Positions 24,315 through 37,185 are shown, numbered from the stretch's first letter. The stretch: DNA of 64,000 nt from Sinonovacula constricta (GCA_007844125.1 CM017556.1:23939277-24003276); one strand, 5' to 3'. The notes: generated by a model from the letters alone, not told the origin. Numbers and translations: made by a program.

Positions 24315-24428
24315 CCTCCTCCAGGAAGGAATCGGAAGATAAAACTACATCCCTATTTGGAAGAGATATTAGGGCCTGCTTTTCCTCTCCTTCTGAGTAT
24401 GTCTCACTGCAAGTTGTAACCTCACATC
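24315..24428 (-). CDS. Exon 5: 114-bp exon, one of a duplicated pair
   Basis: It is bounded on the minus strand by acceptor CTTTAAATAG|GATGTG and donor GAGG|GTAAGACTGG. It is symmetric phase 1-1 and 38 codons long: CEVTTCSETYSEGEEKQALI then SLPNRDVVLSSDSFLEE. It differs from its partner at 27263-27376 by Cys versus Gly at the sixth residue. It is in frame with exon 6. Unlike the next exons it is only moderately acidic. No known domain was recognised. Confidence 0.6.
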
Positions 24429-24979
24429 CTATTTAAAGAGTCAAAATCATGATTAAATAGTGAAAATGGCTTTTTAAAGCAATAAACAAATTTTCCTAAA
24501 ATGATCCTTTGACCTCTAGTCAAGAAAATGTCTCGCAATGGACATTCTGTTTCAATTCAAATGGAATTTTTAAGATAACTTGCAACATTTCAGCACCTCG
24601 GTGCAAGGGTACAAATCTCTGATGCGGCAAATAGTTCCTGTGAGAATTTAAATCTCATTTGTGGTGTACCAACGGCTCTATTAAGAAGTTAGTCTTCATC
24701 ATTTTAGTTGCTATAATGAATACAATTACAAGTGAATATTGTCTCACTTACTGTAAAGCTAATACCCTGTCACATTAGAGCACGAGTTGCTACAACAATC
24801 AGAAAAATTTAACTCACACTTTTTCGAGAAACTGTAAACTTCAACAATGGCACAATGCTTAATTTCCTCTGTTAAGTAGAAATTTAATTACAGTAAATGT
24901 ACCAGACACACAAGAAAAGTCTGGTTCATATTCTACTACTATGCCAGCGCAAATGCAGCTGACTGCACATTTTTAACCT

Positions 24980-27016
24980 CTGGTCATTGGGTCCCTGGTC
25001 ATTGGGTCCCTGGTCACTCGGTCCCTGGTCACTCAGTCCATGGTCATTGGCTCCCTGGTCATTTTGGTCCCTGGTCATGGTCACTGGGTACCTGGTCATT
25101 TAAGTCCCTGGTCATTGATTGGGTCCCTGTTCATAGGGCCCTGGTCATTTGGGTCCCTGGTCATTTGGTCCCTGTTCATTTGGGTCCATTGTCATTGGGT
25201 TCCTGGTCATTGGGTACCTGTTCATTTGGGTCCATTGTCATTGGGTTCCTGGTCATTGGGTTCCTGGTCATTTGGGTCCATTGTCATTGGGTCCCTGGTC
25301 ACTGGGTCCCTGGTCATTGGGTCCTTGGTCATTGGGTCTCTGGTCACTGGGTCCCTGGATCCCTAGTCAGTCGATCCCTGGTCATTGGGTCCCTGGTCAT
25401 TTGCGGCCCTGGTCATTGGGTCCCTGGTCATTGGCTCCCTGGTCATTTGGGCCCCTGGTCATTGGGTCCATGGTCAATTTGGACCCTGGTCACTGGGTCC
25501 CTTGTCATTGGGTACCTGGCCATTTGGGTCCCTAGTCGTTGGGTCCCTTGCCATTGGGTACCTGGTCATTTGGGTCCCTGGTCACTGGGTCCCTGGTTAT
25601 TTGGGTTCCTGGTCATTGCGTCCCTGGTCATTGGGTCCCTTATCATTGGGTCCCTGGTCATTTGGGTCCCTGGTCATTGGGTCCCTGGTCATTTGGCACC
25701 CTGGTCACTGGGTCCCTGGTCATTGCGTCCCTGGTCATTTGGGTCCCTGGTCATTGGGTCCCTGGTCAATTGGGACCCTGGTCACTGGTTCCCTGGTCAT
25801 TGGGTCCCTGGTCATTAGGGTTCCTGGTCACTGGGTCCCTGGTCATTTGGGTCCCTGGTCATTGGGTCCCTGGTCATTGGGTCCCTGATCATTTGGGTTC
25901 CTGGTCACTGGGTCCCTGGTCATTTGTGTCCCTGGTCATTTAGGTCCCTGGTCATGGGGTCCCTGATCATTTGGGTCCCTGGTCAATGGGTCCCTGGTTA
26001 TTTGGGTCCCTTGTCATAGGGTCCCGGGTCATTTGGGTCCCTGTCATTTGGGTCCCTTGTCATTGGGTCCCTGGTCACGGGATCCCTGGTCATGTGGTCC
26101 CTGGTCATCGGGTCACTGGATCCTGGTCATTTGAGTCTCTGGCCATTGCGACCCTGGTCACTGGGTCCCTTGTTATTGGGTCCCTGGTCACTGGGTCCCT
26201 GGTCATTGGGCCCCTGGTCATCAGGTCACAGGTCAGTCGGTCCCTGGTCATTGGGTTCTTGGGTCCCTGGTCATTTGGGTCCTTGGTCACAGGGTCCTGG
26301 TCATTTGGGTCCCTGGTCATTGGATCCTGGTCATTTGAGTCTCTGGTCAATCGGGACCCTGGTCACTGGGTCCCTTGTTATTAGGTCCCTGGTCATTGGG
26401 TACCTAGTCACTGGGTCCCTGGTCACTGGGTCCCTGGTCATTGCGTCCCTAGTCATTTGGGTCCCTGGTCATTTGGGACCCTGGTCATTTGGGACCCTGG
26501 TCACTGGGTCCCTGGTCATTGGGTCCCTGGTCATTTGGGTCCCTGGTCACTGGGTCCTTGGTCATTGGTTCTCTGGTCATTTGGGTCCTTGGTCATTTGT
26601 GGTCCTAGTCATTTGGGTCCCTTGTCATTGGGTCCCTGGTCACTGGGTCCCTGGTCATTGGGTCCCTGGTCATCGGGTCACTGGATCCTGGTCATTTGAG
26701 TTTCTGGCCATTGCGACCCTGGTCACTGGGTCCCTTGTTATTGGGTCCCTAGTCATTTGGTCCCTGGTCATGGGGTTACTGGGTCACTGGTCATTGGGCC
26801 CCTGGTCATCAGGTCACAGGTCAGTCGGTCCCTGGTCATTGGGTCTTTGGGTCCCTGGTCATTTGGGTCCTTGGTTACAGGGTCCTGGTCATTGGGTCCC
26901 TGGTCATTGGATCCTGGTCATTTGAGTCTCTGGTCAATTGGGACCCTGGTCACTGGGTCCCTTGTTATTGGGTCCCTGGTCATTATTTACCTGGTCACTG
27001 GGTCCCTGGTCATTGG
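24980..27016 (+). repeat. 15/16-bp minisatellite, array 1
   Basis: Tandem variants of GGTCCCTGGTCATT(T)G, mixed with CACTGGGT, CCCTTGTTATTGGGT and similar subunits. Because 15-mers keep frame and 16-mers shift it, all plus frames are open for long stretches (WVPGHWVPGHLGPWSLGPWS), and the minus strand reads MTRDPNDQDP. These are composition artefacts, not genes. The array lies in the intron between exons 4 and 5 of the minus-strand gene. Confidence 0.95.
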
Positions 27017-27262
27017 AAAAACAGTTAGTCACACTTGATGCACATAAACTTACTGCACTGCTACTGGTCAATAACGATCTAATCCCCACCCCTTTCTTGC
27101 TACCACTCCAGCCTGGAGCTGTGTCCAGCCGCCTAGACCCACACCACCCACACTTTTTTCCTCCAGTCATTTACTGTGTGATCACAGTGTGAAGCCAGAT
27201 AAGGCCACAATCCAATTTTCAATGCCTTTAATTATTGTCAAGAAAACCAAATCTAGTCTTAC

Positions 27263-27376
27263 CCTCCTCCAGGAAGGAATCGGAAGATAAAACTACATCC
27301 CTATTTGGAAGAGATATTAGGGCCTGCTTTTCCTCTCCTTCTGAGTATGTCTCACTGCCAGTTGTAACCTCACATC
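27263..27376 (-). CDS. Exon 4: 114-bp exon, duplicated partner of exon 5
   Basis: Splice sites, length and phase are identical to 24315-24428. The sequence begins CEVTTGSETYSEGEEKQALI. The leading two bases join the G left by exon 3 to give Gly-Cys. Both copies are intact, so they can be included together (in frame) or alternatively. Confidence 0.6.
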
Positions 27377-27928
27377 CTATTTAAAGAGTCAAAATCATGA
27401 TTAAAAAGTGAAAATGGCTTTTTAAAGCAATAAACAAATTTTCCTAAAATGATCCTTTGACCTCTAGTCAAGAAAATGTCTCGCAATAGACATTCTGTTT
27501 CAATTCAAATGGAATTTTTAAGATAACTTGCAACATTTCAGCACCTCGGTGCAAGGGTACAAATCTCTGATGGGGCAAATAGTTCCTGTGAGAATTTAAA
27601 TCTCATTTGTGGTGTACCAACGGCTCTATTAAGAACTTAGTCTTCATCATTTCAGTTTCTATAATGAATACAATTACAAGTGAATATTGTCTCACTTACT
27701 GTAAAGCTAATACCCTGTCACACTAGAGCACGAGTTACTACAACATTCAGAAAGTTTTAACTCACACTTTTTCGAGAAACTGTAAACTTCAACAATGGCA
27801 CAATGCTTAATTTCCTCTGTTAAGTAGAAATTTAATTACAGTAAATGTACCAGACACACAAGAAAAGTCTGGTTCATATTCTACTACTATGCCAGCGCAA
27901 ATGCAGCTGACTGCACATTTTTAACCTC

Positions 27929-30900
27929 TGGTCATTGGGTCCCTGGTCATTGGGTCCCTGGTCACTCGGTCCCTGGTCACTCAGTCCATGGTCATTGGCT
28001 CCCTGGTCATTTTGGTCCCTGGTCATGGTCACTGGGTACCTGGTCATTTAAGTCCCTGATCATTGAGTCCCTGTTCATAGGGCCCTGGTCATTTGGGTCC
28101 CTGGTCATTTGGTCCCTGGTTATTTGTGTTCCTCTTCATTGGGTCCCTGGTCATTGGGTACCTGTTCATTTGGGTCCATTGTCATTGGGTTCCTGGTCAT
28201 TAGGTTCCTGGTCATTTGGGTCCATTGTCATTGGGTCCCTGGTCACTGGGTCCCTGGTCATTGGGTCCTTGATCATTGGGTCTCTGGTCACTGGGTCCCT
28301 GGGTCCCTAGTCAGTCGATCCCTGGTCATTGGGTCCCTGGTTATTTGGGGCCCTGGTCATTGGGGCCCTGGTCATTGGGTCCCTAGTCATTTGGTCCCCT
28401 GGTCATTGGGTCCATGGTCAATTTGGACCCTGGTCACTGGGTCCCTTGTCATTGGGTACCTGGCCATTTGGGTCCCTAGTCACTGGGTCCCTTGCCATTG
28501 GGTACCTGGTCATTTGGGTCCCTGGTCATTTGGGTCCCTGGTCATTGGGTCCCTGGTCATTTGGGACCCTGGTCACTGGGTCCCTGGTCATTGCGTCCCT
28601 GGTCATTTGGGTCCCTAGTCATTGGGTCCCTGGTCATTTGGGACCCTGGTCACTGACTCCCTGGTCATTGGGTCCCTGGTCATTAGGGTCCCTGGTCACT
28701 GGGTCCCTGGTCATTTGTGTCCCTGGTCATTGGGTCCCTGGTCATTGGGTCCCTGATCATTTGGGTTCCTGGTCACTGGGTCCCTGGTCATTTGGGTCCC
28801 TAGTCATTGCGTCCGTGGTCATGGGGTCCCTGGTCATTTGGGTCCCTGGTCATTTAGGCCCCTGGTCATGGGGTCCCTGATCATTTGGGGCCCTGGTCAA
28901 TGGGTCCCTGGTTATTTGGGTCCCTTGTCATAGGGTCCCGGGTCATTTGGGTCCCTGTCATTAGGGTCCCTTGTCATTGGGTCCCTGGTCATGTGGTCCC
29001 TGGTCATCGGGTCACTGGATCCTGGTCATTTGAGTCTCTGGCCATTGCGACCCTGGTCACTGGGTCCCTTGTTATTGGGTCCCTGGTCACTGGGTCCCTG
29101 GTCACTGGGTCCCTGGTCATTGGGTCCCTGGTCATTGGATCCTGGTCATTTGAGTCTCTGGTCAATCGGGACCCTGGTCACTGGGTCCCTTGTTATTAGG
29201 TCCCTGGTCATTGGGTACCTGGTCACTGGGTCCCTGGTCATTGGGACCCTGGTCACTGGGTCCCTTGTTATTTGGTCCCTGGTCATTGGGTCCCTAATCA
29301 TTTGAGTCTCTGGTAATTGGGACCCTGGTCACTGGGTCCCTTGTTATTGGGTCCCTGGTCACTGGGTCCCTTGTTATTGGGTCCCTGGTCATTGGGTCAT
29401 TGGGTCCCTGGTCATTTTGGTACCTAGTCATTTGGGTCCCTGGTCATTGGGTCCGTTGTCATGGGGTCCCTAGTCATTTGGGTCCCTGGTCATTGGGTCC
29501 CAAGTTATTTGCGTTCCTTGTCATTATGTCCCTGGTCATTGGGTCCCTAATCATTTGAGTCTCTGGTAATTGGGACCCTGGTCACTGGGTCCCTTGTTAT
29601 TGGGTCCCTGGTCACTGGGTCCCTTGTTATTGGGTCCCTGGTCATTGGGTCATTGGGTCCCTGGTCATTTTGGTACCTAGTCATTTGGGTCCCTGGTCAT
29701 TGGGTCCGTTGTCATGGGGTCCCTAGTCATTTGGGTCCCTGGTCATTGGGTCCCAAGTTATTTGCGTTCCTTGTCATTATGTCCCTGGTCATTTGGGTTC
29801 CTGGTCATTGGGTTCCTGGTCATTGGGTCCCAAGTTATTTGCGTTCCTTGTCATTATGTCCCTGGTCATTTGGGTCCCTGGTCATTGGGTCCCAAGTTAT
29901 TTGCGTTCCTTGTCATTATGTCCCTGGTCATTTGGGTCCCTAGTCATTTGGGTCCCTGGTCATTGGGTCCCAAGTTATTTGCGTTCCTTGTCATTATGTC
30001 CCTGGTCATTTGGGTTCCTGGTCATTGGGTTCCTGGTCATTGGGTCCCAAGTTATTTGCGTTCCTTGTCATTATGTCCCTGGTCATTTGGGTCCCTGGTC
30101 ATTGGGTCCCAAGTCATTTGCGTTCCTTGTCATTATGTCCCTGGTCATTTGGGTCCCTAGTCATTTGGGTCCCTGGTCATTGGGTCCCAAGTTATTTGCG
30201 TTCCTTGTCATTATGTCCCTGGTCATTTGGGTTCCTGGTCATTGGGTTCCTGGTCATTGGGTCTCTGATCATTTTGATTCCTGCTGACTGGGTCCCTGGT
30301 CATTTGGGTCCCTGGTCATTGCGTCCCTGGTCATTGGGTCCCTTAGCATTGGGTCCCTGGTCATTTGGGTCCCTGGTCATTTGGTCCCTGGTCATTTGGG
30401 ACCCTGGTCACTGGGTCCCTGGTCATTGCGTCCCTGGTCATTTGGGTCCCTGGTCATTTGGGACCATGGTCATTTGGGACCCTGGTCACTGGGTCCCTGG
30501 TCATTGGGTCCCTGGTCATTTGGGTCCCTAGTCACTGGGTCCTTGGTTCTCTGGTCATTTGGGCCCTTGGTCATTTGTGTTCCTAGTCATTTGGGTCCCT
30601 TGTCATTGGGTCCCTGGTCACTGGGTCCCTGGTCATTGGGTCCCTGGTCATCGAGTCACTGGATCCTGGTCATTTGAGTTTCTGGCCATTGCGACCCTGG
30701 TCACTGGGTCCCTTGTTATTGGGTCCCTAGTCATTTGGTCCCTGGTCATGGGGTTACTGGGTCACTGGTCATTGGGCCCCTGGTCGTCAGGTCACAGGTC
30801 TGTCAGTCCCTGGTCATTGGGTCTTTGGGTCCCTGGTCATTTGGGTCCTTGGTCACAGGGTCCTGGTCATTGGGTCCCTGGTCATTGGATCCTGGTCATT

Positions 30901-33900
30901 TGAGTCTCTGGTCAATTGGGACCCTGGTCACTGGGTCCCTTGTTATTGGGTCCCTGGTCATTGATTACCTGGTTACTGGGTCCCTGGTCATTGGGACCCT
31001 GGTCACTGCGTCCCTTGTTATTTGGGCCCTGGTCACTGGGTCCCTGGTCATTGGGTCCCTGGTCATTTGAGTCTCTGGTAATTGGGACCCTGGTCACTGG
31101 GTCCCTTGTTATTGGGTCCCAGGTCACTGGGTCCCTTGTCATTGGAACCCTGGTCATTGGGTCATTGGGTCCCTGGTCATTTTGGTCCCTAGTCATTTGG
31201 GTCCCTGGTCATTGGGTCCGTTGTCATGGGGTCCCTGGTCATTTGGGTCCCTGGTCATTGGGTCCCACGTTATTTGCGTTCCTGGTCATTATGTCCCTTG
31301 TCATTTGGGTTCCTGGTATCTGGGTCCCTGGTCATTTGGGTCCCTGGTCATTGGGTTTCTGGTCATTGGGTTCCTGGTCATTTGGGTCCATTGTCATTGG
31401 GTCCCTGGTCACTTGGTCCCTGGTCATTTGGGTCCCTAGTCATTGCGTCCATGGTCATGGGGTCCCTGGTCATTTGGGTCCCTGGTCATTTAGGCCCCTA
31501 GTCATGGGGTCCCTGATCATTTGGGTCCCAAGTTATTTGCGTTCCTGGTCATTATGTCCCTGGTCATTTGGGTTCCTGGTATCTGGGTCCCTGGTCATTT
31601 GGGTCCCTGGTCATTGGGTTCCTGGTCATTGGGTTCCTGGTCATTTGGGTCCATTGTCATTGGGTCCCTGGTCACTTGGTCCCTGGTCATTGGGTCCCTG
31701 GTCATTGGGTCTCTGGTCACTGGGTCACTGGGTCCCTAGTCTGTCGATCCCTGGTCATTGGGTCCCTGGTCATTTGGGGCCCTGGTCATTGGGTCCCTGG
31801 TCATTGGGTCCCTGGTCATTTGGGCCCCTGGTCATTGGGTCCATGGTCAATTTGGACCCTGGTCACTGGGTCCCTTGTCATTGGGTACCTGGCCATTTGG
31901 GTCCCTAGTCACTGAGTCCCTTGCCATTGGGTACCTGGTCATTTGGGTCCCTGGTCACTGGGTCCCTGGTCATTAGGGTCCCTGGTCATTGCGTCCCTGG
32001 TCATTGGGTCCCTTATCATTGGGTCCCTGGTCATTTGGGTCCCTGGTCATTGGGTCCCTGGTCATTTGGGACCCTGGTCACTGGGTCCCTGGTCATTGCG
32101 TCCCTGTTCATTTGGTTCCCTGGTCATTGGGTCCCTGGTCATTTGGGATCCTGGTCACTGGGTCCCTGGTCATTGGGTCCCTGGTCATTAGGGTCCCTGG
32201 TCACTGGGTCCCTGGTCATTTGGGTCCCTGGTCATTGGGTCCCTGATCATTTGGGTTCCTGGTCACTTGGTCCCTGGTCATTTGGGTCCCTAGTCATTGC
32301 GTCCGTGGTCATGGGGTCCCTGGTCATTTGGGTCCTTGGTCATTTAGGTCCCTGGTCATGGCATCCCTGATCATTTGGGTCCCTGGTCAATGGGTCCCTG
32401 GTTATTTGGGTCCCTTGTCATAGGGTCCCGGGTCATTTGGGTCCCTGTCATTTGGGTCCCTTGTCATTGGGTCCCTGGTCACTGGGTCCCTGGTCATGTG
32501 GTCCCTGGTCATCGGGTCACTGGATCCTGGTCATTTGGGTCCCTGCTCATTGGGTCCCTGCTTATTTGCGTGCCTGGTCATTGGGTCCCTAGTCATTGGC
32601 TAACTGGTCATTGGGTCCCTGGTTATTTGGGTTCCTGGCCATTGGATCCCTGGTCATTTTGGTCCATTGTCAATGGGTCCCTGGTTATTGGGTCCTTGGT
32701 CATTGGGTCCCTGGTCATTGGGTCCTTTGTCACTGGGTCCCTGGTCATTGGGTCCATGGTCATTTGGGTCCTTGGTCATTGGATCCCTGGTCATTGGGTC
32801 CCTGGTCATTGGATCCCTGGTCACTGGGTCCAGGTAACTGGGTCCCTGGTCATTTGGTCCCTGGTCATTTGGGTCCATTGTCATTGGGTCCCTGGTCATT
32901 GGATCCCTGGTCATTTGGGTCCATTGTCACTGGGTCCCTGGTCATTGGGTCAATAGTTATTGATACCTGGTCATTTGGGGCGCTAGTCACTGGGTCCCTG
33001 GTCATTGGGTCCCTATACATTTGGGTCAGTGGTCATTGGGTCTCTTGTCACTCGGTCTCTGGTCACTCGCTCCATGGCCATTGGCTCCCTGGTCATTTGG
33101 GTCCCTGGTCATGGTCACTGGGTACCTGGTCATTAAGTCCCTGGTCATTTAAGTCCCTGGTCATTGGGTCATTGGTCATTGGGTCCCTTGTCATTTGGGT
33201 CCCTGATCATTTGGGTCCCTGGTCACTGGGTCCCTGGTTATTTGGTTTCCTGGTCATTATGGTCCATTGTCACTGGGTCCCTGGTCATTGGGTACTTCGT
33301 CATTGGGCCCCTGGTCATTTGGGTCCCTGGTCAGTGGGTCCCTGGTCATTGGGTCACAGGTCACTGGGTCCCTGGTCATTGGGTCCTTGGTCATTGGTTC
33401 CCTGGTCATTTGGGTCCTTGGTCATTTGTGTTCCTAGTCATTTGGGTCCCTGGTCATTGGGTCCCTGGTCATTTGGGTCCATTGTCATTGGGACCCTGGT
33501 CATTTGGGTCCCTGGTCATTGGGTTCCCGGTCATTTGGGTCCATTGTCATTGGGTCCCTGGTCATTTGTGTTCCTTGTCATTAGGTCCCTGGTCATTGGA
33601 TCCCTGGTCATTTGGGTCCCTGATCATTGGGTCCCTGGTCATTGGGTCACAGGTCACTGGGTCCCTGGTCATTGGGTCCTTGGTCATTGGTTCCCTGGTC
33701 ATTTGGGTCCTTGGTCATTTGTGTTCCTAGTCATTTGGGTCCCTGGTCATTGGGTCCCTGGTCATTGGGTCCCTGGTCATTTGGGTCCATTGTCATTGGG
33801 ACCCTGGTCATTTGGGTCCCTGGTCATTTGGGTTCCTGGTCATTTGGGTCCATTGTCATTGGGTCCCTGGGTCCCTGGTCATTCGTGTTCCTTGTCATTA

Positions 33901-34136
33901 GGTCCCTGGTCATTGGGTCCCTGGTCATTTGTGTCACTGATTATTTGGGTACCTGGTCATTGGGTCCCTGGTTATTTGGGTCCCTAGTCATTGGTTCTCT
34001 GGTCATTGGGTCCCTAGTCATTGGGTCCCTGGTCATTTGGCCCCTGTTCATTGGGTCCCTGATCATTGGGTCCCTAGTGATTGGGTCCCTAGTCACTGGG
34101 GTTACTGGGTCCCTGGTCATTGGGTCCCTTGTCACT
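27929..34136 (+). repeat. 15/16-bp minisatellite, array 2 (~6.2 kb) with higher-order structure
   Basis: Same GGTCCCTGGTCATT(T)G unit as array 1. Between about 29490 and 30260 a higher-order block recurs several times. It contains GGGTCCCAAGTTATTTGCGT and TCCTTGTCATTATGTCCCTG. Blocks of array 1 are also recognisable (for example 26457-27000 versus 30440-30980). Long ORFs here (up to 463 codons at 32596-33987) are repetitive Trp/Pro/Gly/His strings produced by the unit and are not accepted as proteins. Confidence 0.95.
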
Positions 34137-34199
34137 TGTACAAATTGCAAAAAATCAGTCTAAAAGTTTATTCTTTCTGAATCTATATTATAGAATGAT

Positions 34200-34920
34200 A
34201 GTAGTCATTGACGTCAGAGCAGATGACCAGGATGATGATATAACAAGACTCAAATATAAGTGGCCACTGGTTGTTTTTTTTAGTTTTAAAATAGCTAACT
34301 GAGCAGTGTGGCTCAGATAGGAAATATCTGTTTGTAATGAAGACTGTGGTTGTAATGTAGATTGTGGTTGTAATGAAGACTGTGGTTGTAATGAAGATTG
34401 TGGTTGTAATGAAGACTGTGGTTGTAATGAAGATTGTGGTTGTAATGAAGATTGTGGTTGTAATGAAGATTGTGGTTGTAATGAAGACTGTGGTTGTATT
34501 GAAGACTGTGGTTGTAATGAAGATTGTGGTTGTAATGAAGATTGTGGTTGTAATGAAGATTGTGGTTGTAATGAAGACTGTGGTTGTAATGAAGACTGTG
34601 GTTGTAATGAAGATTGTGGTTGTAATGAAGATTGTGGTTGTAATGAAGATTGTGGTTGTAATGAAGATTGTGGTTGTAATGAAGACTGTGGTTGTAATGA
34701 AGATTGTGGTTGTAATGAAGACTGTGTTTGTAATGAAGATTGTGGTTATAATGAAGACTGTGTTTGTAATGAAGATTGTGGTTGTAATGAAGATTGTGGT
34801 TGTAATGAAGATTGTGGTTGTAATGAAGATTGTGGAAGGTTTTTTTCACTTTTCCCATAAGTGTAGGACATCAGTAAACAGCATTCCATGGAATCTGTTC
34901 AGAAAGCAATAATTGTGCTG
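34200..34920 (+). repeat. Dispersed repeat with an expanded 18-bp minisatellite inside
   Basis: The flanks ATAAGTGGCCACTGG ... GCAGTGTGGCTCAGATAGG and GTGTAGGACATCAGTAAACA ... GGAATCTGTTC match 51115-51275. Between them lies an 18-bp tandem repeat, TGTGGTTGTAATGAAGA(T/C), from about 34331 to 34836 (some 28 units). The 51-kb copy has only the short GACGATTATGG counterpart. ORFs reading (VVVMKI)n or (HYNHNL)n are products of the repeat. Confidence 0.9.
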
Positions 34921-35691
34921 GTCGTTTAAGGAAATTAAAATGGTCAAAACTGCTGGATAAAACCTTTTAACTAAAGAAAGGTAACTCTATGAAGATATTG
35001 GGTTAGACTCTATTCACAGATACAGAAGCACATTAGACAATACCATTGCCTGATACAAAAATATGAAGCTGAAGAGTCTTTCTGTTGTATTATAGTGGCT
35101 TTATGTGTTTTTTTGGGATGTTTTGGATGTATCTCCTATGCACTTATCACTTATACCTACGATTGTGAGCATTATTTGTATTTTCTCATTTCATATCCAT
35201 TTGAAACCTAACTTAGAGCATGTCAAAAAGTTAAATGAATATTGTATTAATATTTACAATAATCGCATTACTCGCCACTTATCGAGAGCATATTCAATAA
35301 GTTATGAAAAAATAACATTGTAATCTAAAGAAATGTCATGCCAAACATTTGCTTAGCAATAAGTGGAGTCATGTTTGAGTTATATCCCTTGATTTGTATC
35401 AGCATTTCTTTTAGAAGAAAATGTTGATGAGTAACAGAAAAGATTTTAAACAAGCAACTCACCACAACTCATAAAAAGTCAATCTCTAGTGTGACAGGGG
35501 TATCAGGAATGCACAGATATTTTTCAACTTTGCATACATTTTCAGTGATGTTTATATAAAGTTACAATGTTATAAGACTCACATTAGCATTTATAGTAGT
35601 ATCAGCATAAGCGCTCTTTTAATATTCAATAGAAAATGAATAAAAATATTCCCTATTAGCTTTTTCATTGCAAATACTGTAGGGGTCAAAC
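34921..35691. other. Intron, nothing recognised
   Basis: AT-rich sequence between the 18-bp minisatellite and exon 3. The plus-strand ORF at 35105-35323 has no supporting feature. Confidence 0.4.
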
Positions 35692-36207
35692 CTGAGTTAT
35701 CTGCGGTCCCTGGTCTTCCGGAACTTCCACCTTGCCTTCTTAGGTGTTCTTCTTCATCATTTTTGTCTTCTAAACCTGTATTGTCTGTTATTATCTCCAA
35801 ATTCTGCCTTTTCTGTGAGGACGCTTTCTCACCTCTGTCTTCTACATGTTTTTCATCAGTCTGAACTGCCACAGAAGATAGTGAAGTTTTTGATGATGAC
35901 AAATGTTGATTAGCACTATTTAAACCTCTCAGCCCCAAAGTCCGGGTGCTGATCTCACATTTTTCTTGTGGTTGCCAATATTGCTCACTTGCATTCTCTT
36001 CCGTACTGTCTGCAGCAATACCAGGAGGAACGCCGTTCTCATGGTAAGAGTCACATTGGTTGGCATTGTTTTTTCTCTCTCTGAGGCTTACTGATATTCT
36101 AAACTTAAAATCTCTATTCTGTCTTTGTGGACGTATTTTACTTAGGACTCTATGGCGCTTTGCACTCCCTATTGATTGTTTCACTTCTTTCGTACCATTA
36201 GGCGCTT
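35692..36207 (-). CDS. Exon 3: 516-bp exon of the large unknown minus-strand gene
   Basis: It is bounded by acceptor CTTCTTTTCTTTCAG and donor AACTCAG|GTTTGA (a weaker donor), phase 1-1, 172 codons. It begins APNGTKEVKQSIGSAKRHRV, a basic N-terminal part (KIRPQRQNRDFKFRISVSLR). A Ser/Gln-rich middle (SSSKTSLSSVAVQTDEKHVE) follows, then an acidic end (NTGLEDKNDEEEHLRRQGGS). The open frame continues past the donor, so the end is set by the donor and the phase match to exon 4. No family was recognised; it is probably disordered. Confidence 0.6.
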
Positions 36208-37185
36208 CTGAAAGAAAAGAAGGGTATATTTTTTAGTATTTATACTGCACTAGGATTATTGTCATAACATTGTGACAAAAAATGTCTTTAGAGCAATATT
36301 TCTTCTCCAAAGAAATTATGGCAGGGGCTCCTTAGGCTTGTCTATTGACAGACAACCCATATACGATTAACCTGTAGAGTTTGGTCATAATAACCCCGAG
36401 TTCTCTTAGAGAATAATAGGTTTGTTTGTTATTGTACTTTTTACATCACACTGACAATTTATGGTCATATTTCTGAAATCCAGATAATTATTGATGGAGA
36501 ATGACCACAGACCCATGTCTGGGTAGAATTTCCGGCACCCCATAGGCTAACTGAAAAACCTCACCTCAACCAGGAATTGACCTACACAGTGAGGGGCTGA
36601 GAGTTACAAATCAGACACTGTTACAACTTGGCCATGGGTGCCTCCTTATATTATGTTTTTGATAACACAAACATTTCATTACTGAAACCATAGATGATAG
36701 GGTATTTGTGATTATGCAAATATTATGATAACTATCCAAATAATTATGATTGTTTGTTTATTGGGTTTATCATGCCACCAACAGTATTTCTGTTATCTAA
36801 TCATTTATTACTTTAAATTTTTTAAATAAATGAAAAATGCATTATATGTAGACTTCTATAAAGAGCTGTAGCAGTTGCTTATGCCCCAGAATGTCTTGGC
36901 CTGTTCCTGGTGAAAGTCATTGGTTTTTACCATATTTATGCTACTTGTTAGATGCATTTGCATATTAATTTATTACATTTATATACAAATAAAATGAAAC
37001 TTAACTTGTAAATGTGAAAGAAATCAATAAAAAATTACATGAAAAAAAAATTGTGCCATAATTTGGTTGCAGGCTGTTAATTAAAAATCAATTCATTTTA
37101 TTGTTAATTCTGTTTTGAATTTTATATTTATAAAATACCCTGCTATTATTTATATCTCATTATAAATTACACTGTCGTAGTGTCT
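36208..37185. other. Intron, nothing recognised
   Basis: AT-rich intronic DNA. Around 36500-36650 it contains text typical of degraded repeats (ACCCCATAGGCTAACTG, GGCCATGGGTGCC) but no open frame of interest. Confidence 0.4.

Larger units (their letters stand above)
24067..28063. repeat. 2.95-kb segmental tandem duplication carrying one exon each
   Basis: The sequence from GAAAAACAGTTAGTCACAC (24067) through the 114-bp exon, the ATGCAGCTGACTGCAC segment and the first minisatellite units (TGGTCACTCAGTCCATGGTC) recurs from 27016, offset by about 2948 bp. Divergence is very low (scattered single-base changes, for example at 24408/27356). The first copy is followed by about 2.0 kb of minisatellite and the second by about 6.2 kb. 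Confidence 0.9.

Noticed and set aside
25040..34163. Long plus-strand ORFs (up to 463 codons) with WVPGHWVPGHLGP-type repeats, and minus ORFs with MTRDPNDQ repeats
   Set aside because: They are translations of a 15/16-bp minisatellite open in all frames. There is no non-repetitive part, start context or splice support.
34313..34912. Repetitive ORFs (VVVMKI)n on plus and (HYNHNL)n on minus
   Set aside because: Both arise from the 18-bp tandem repeat, with the same length on both strands. The repeat lies in a dispersed element whose other copies lack it.
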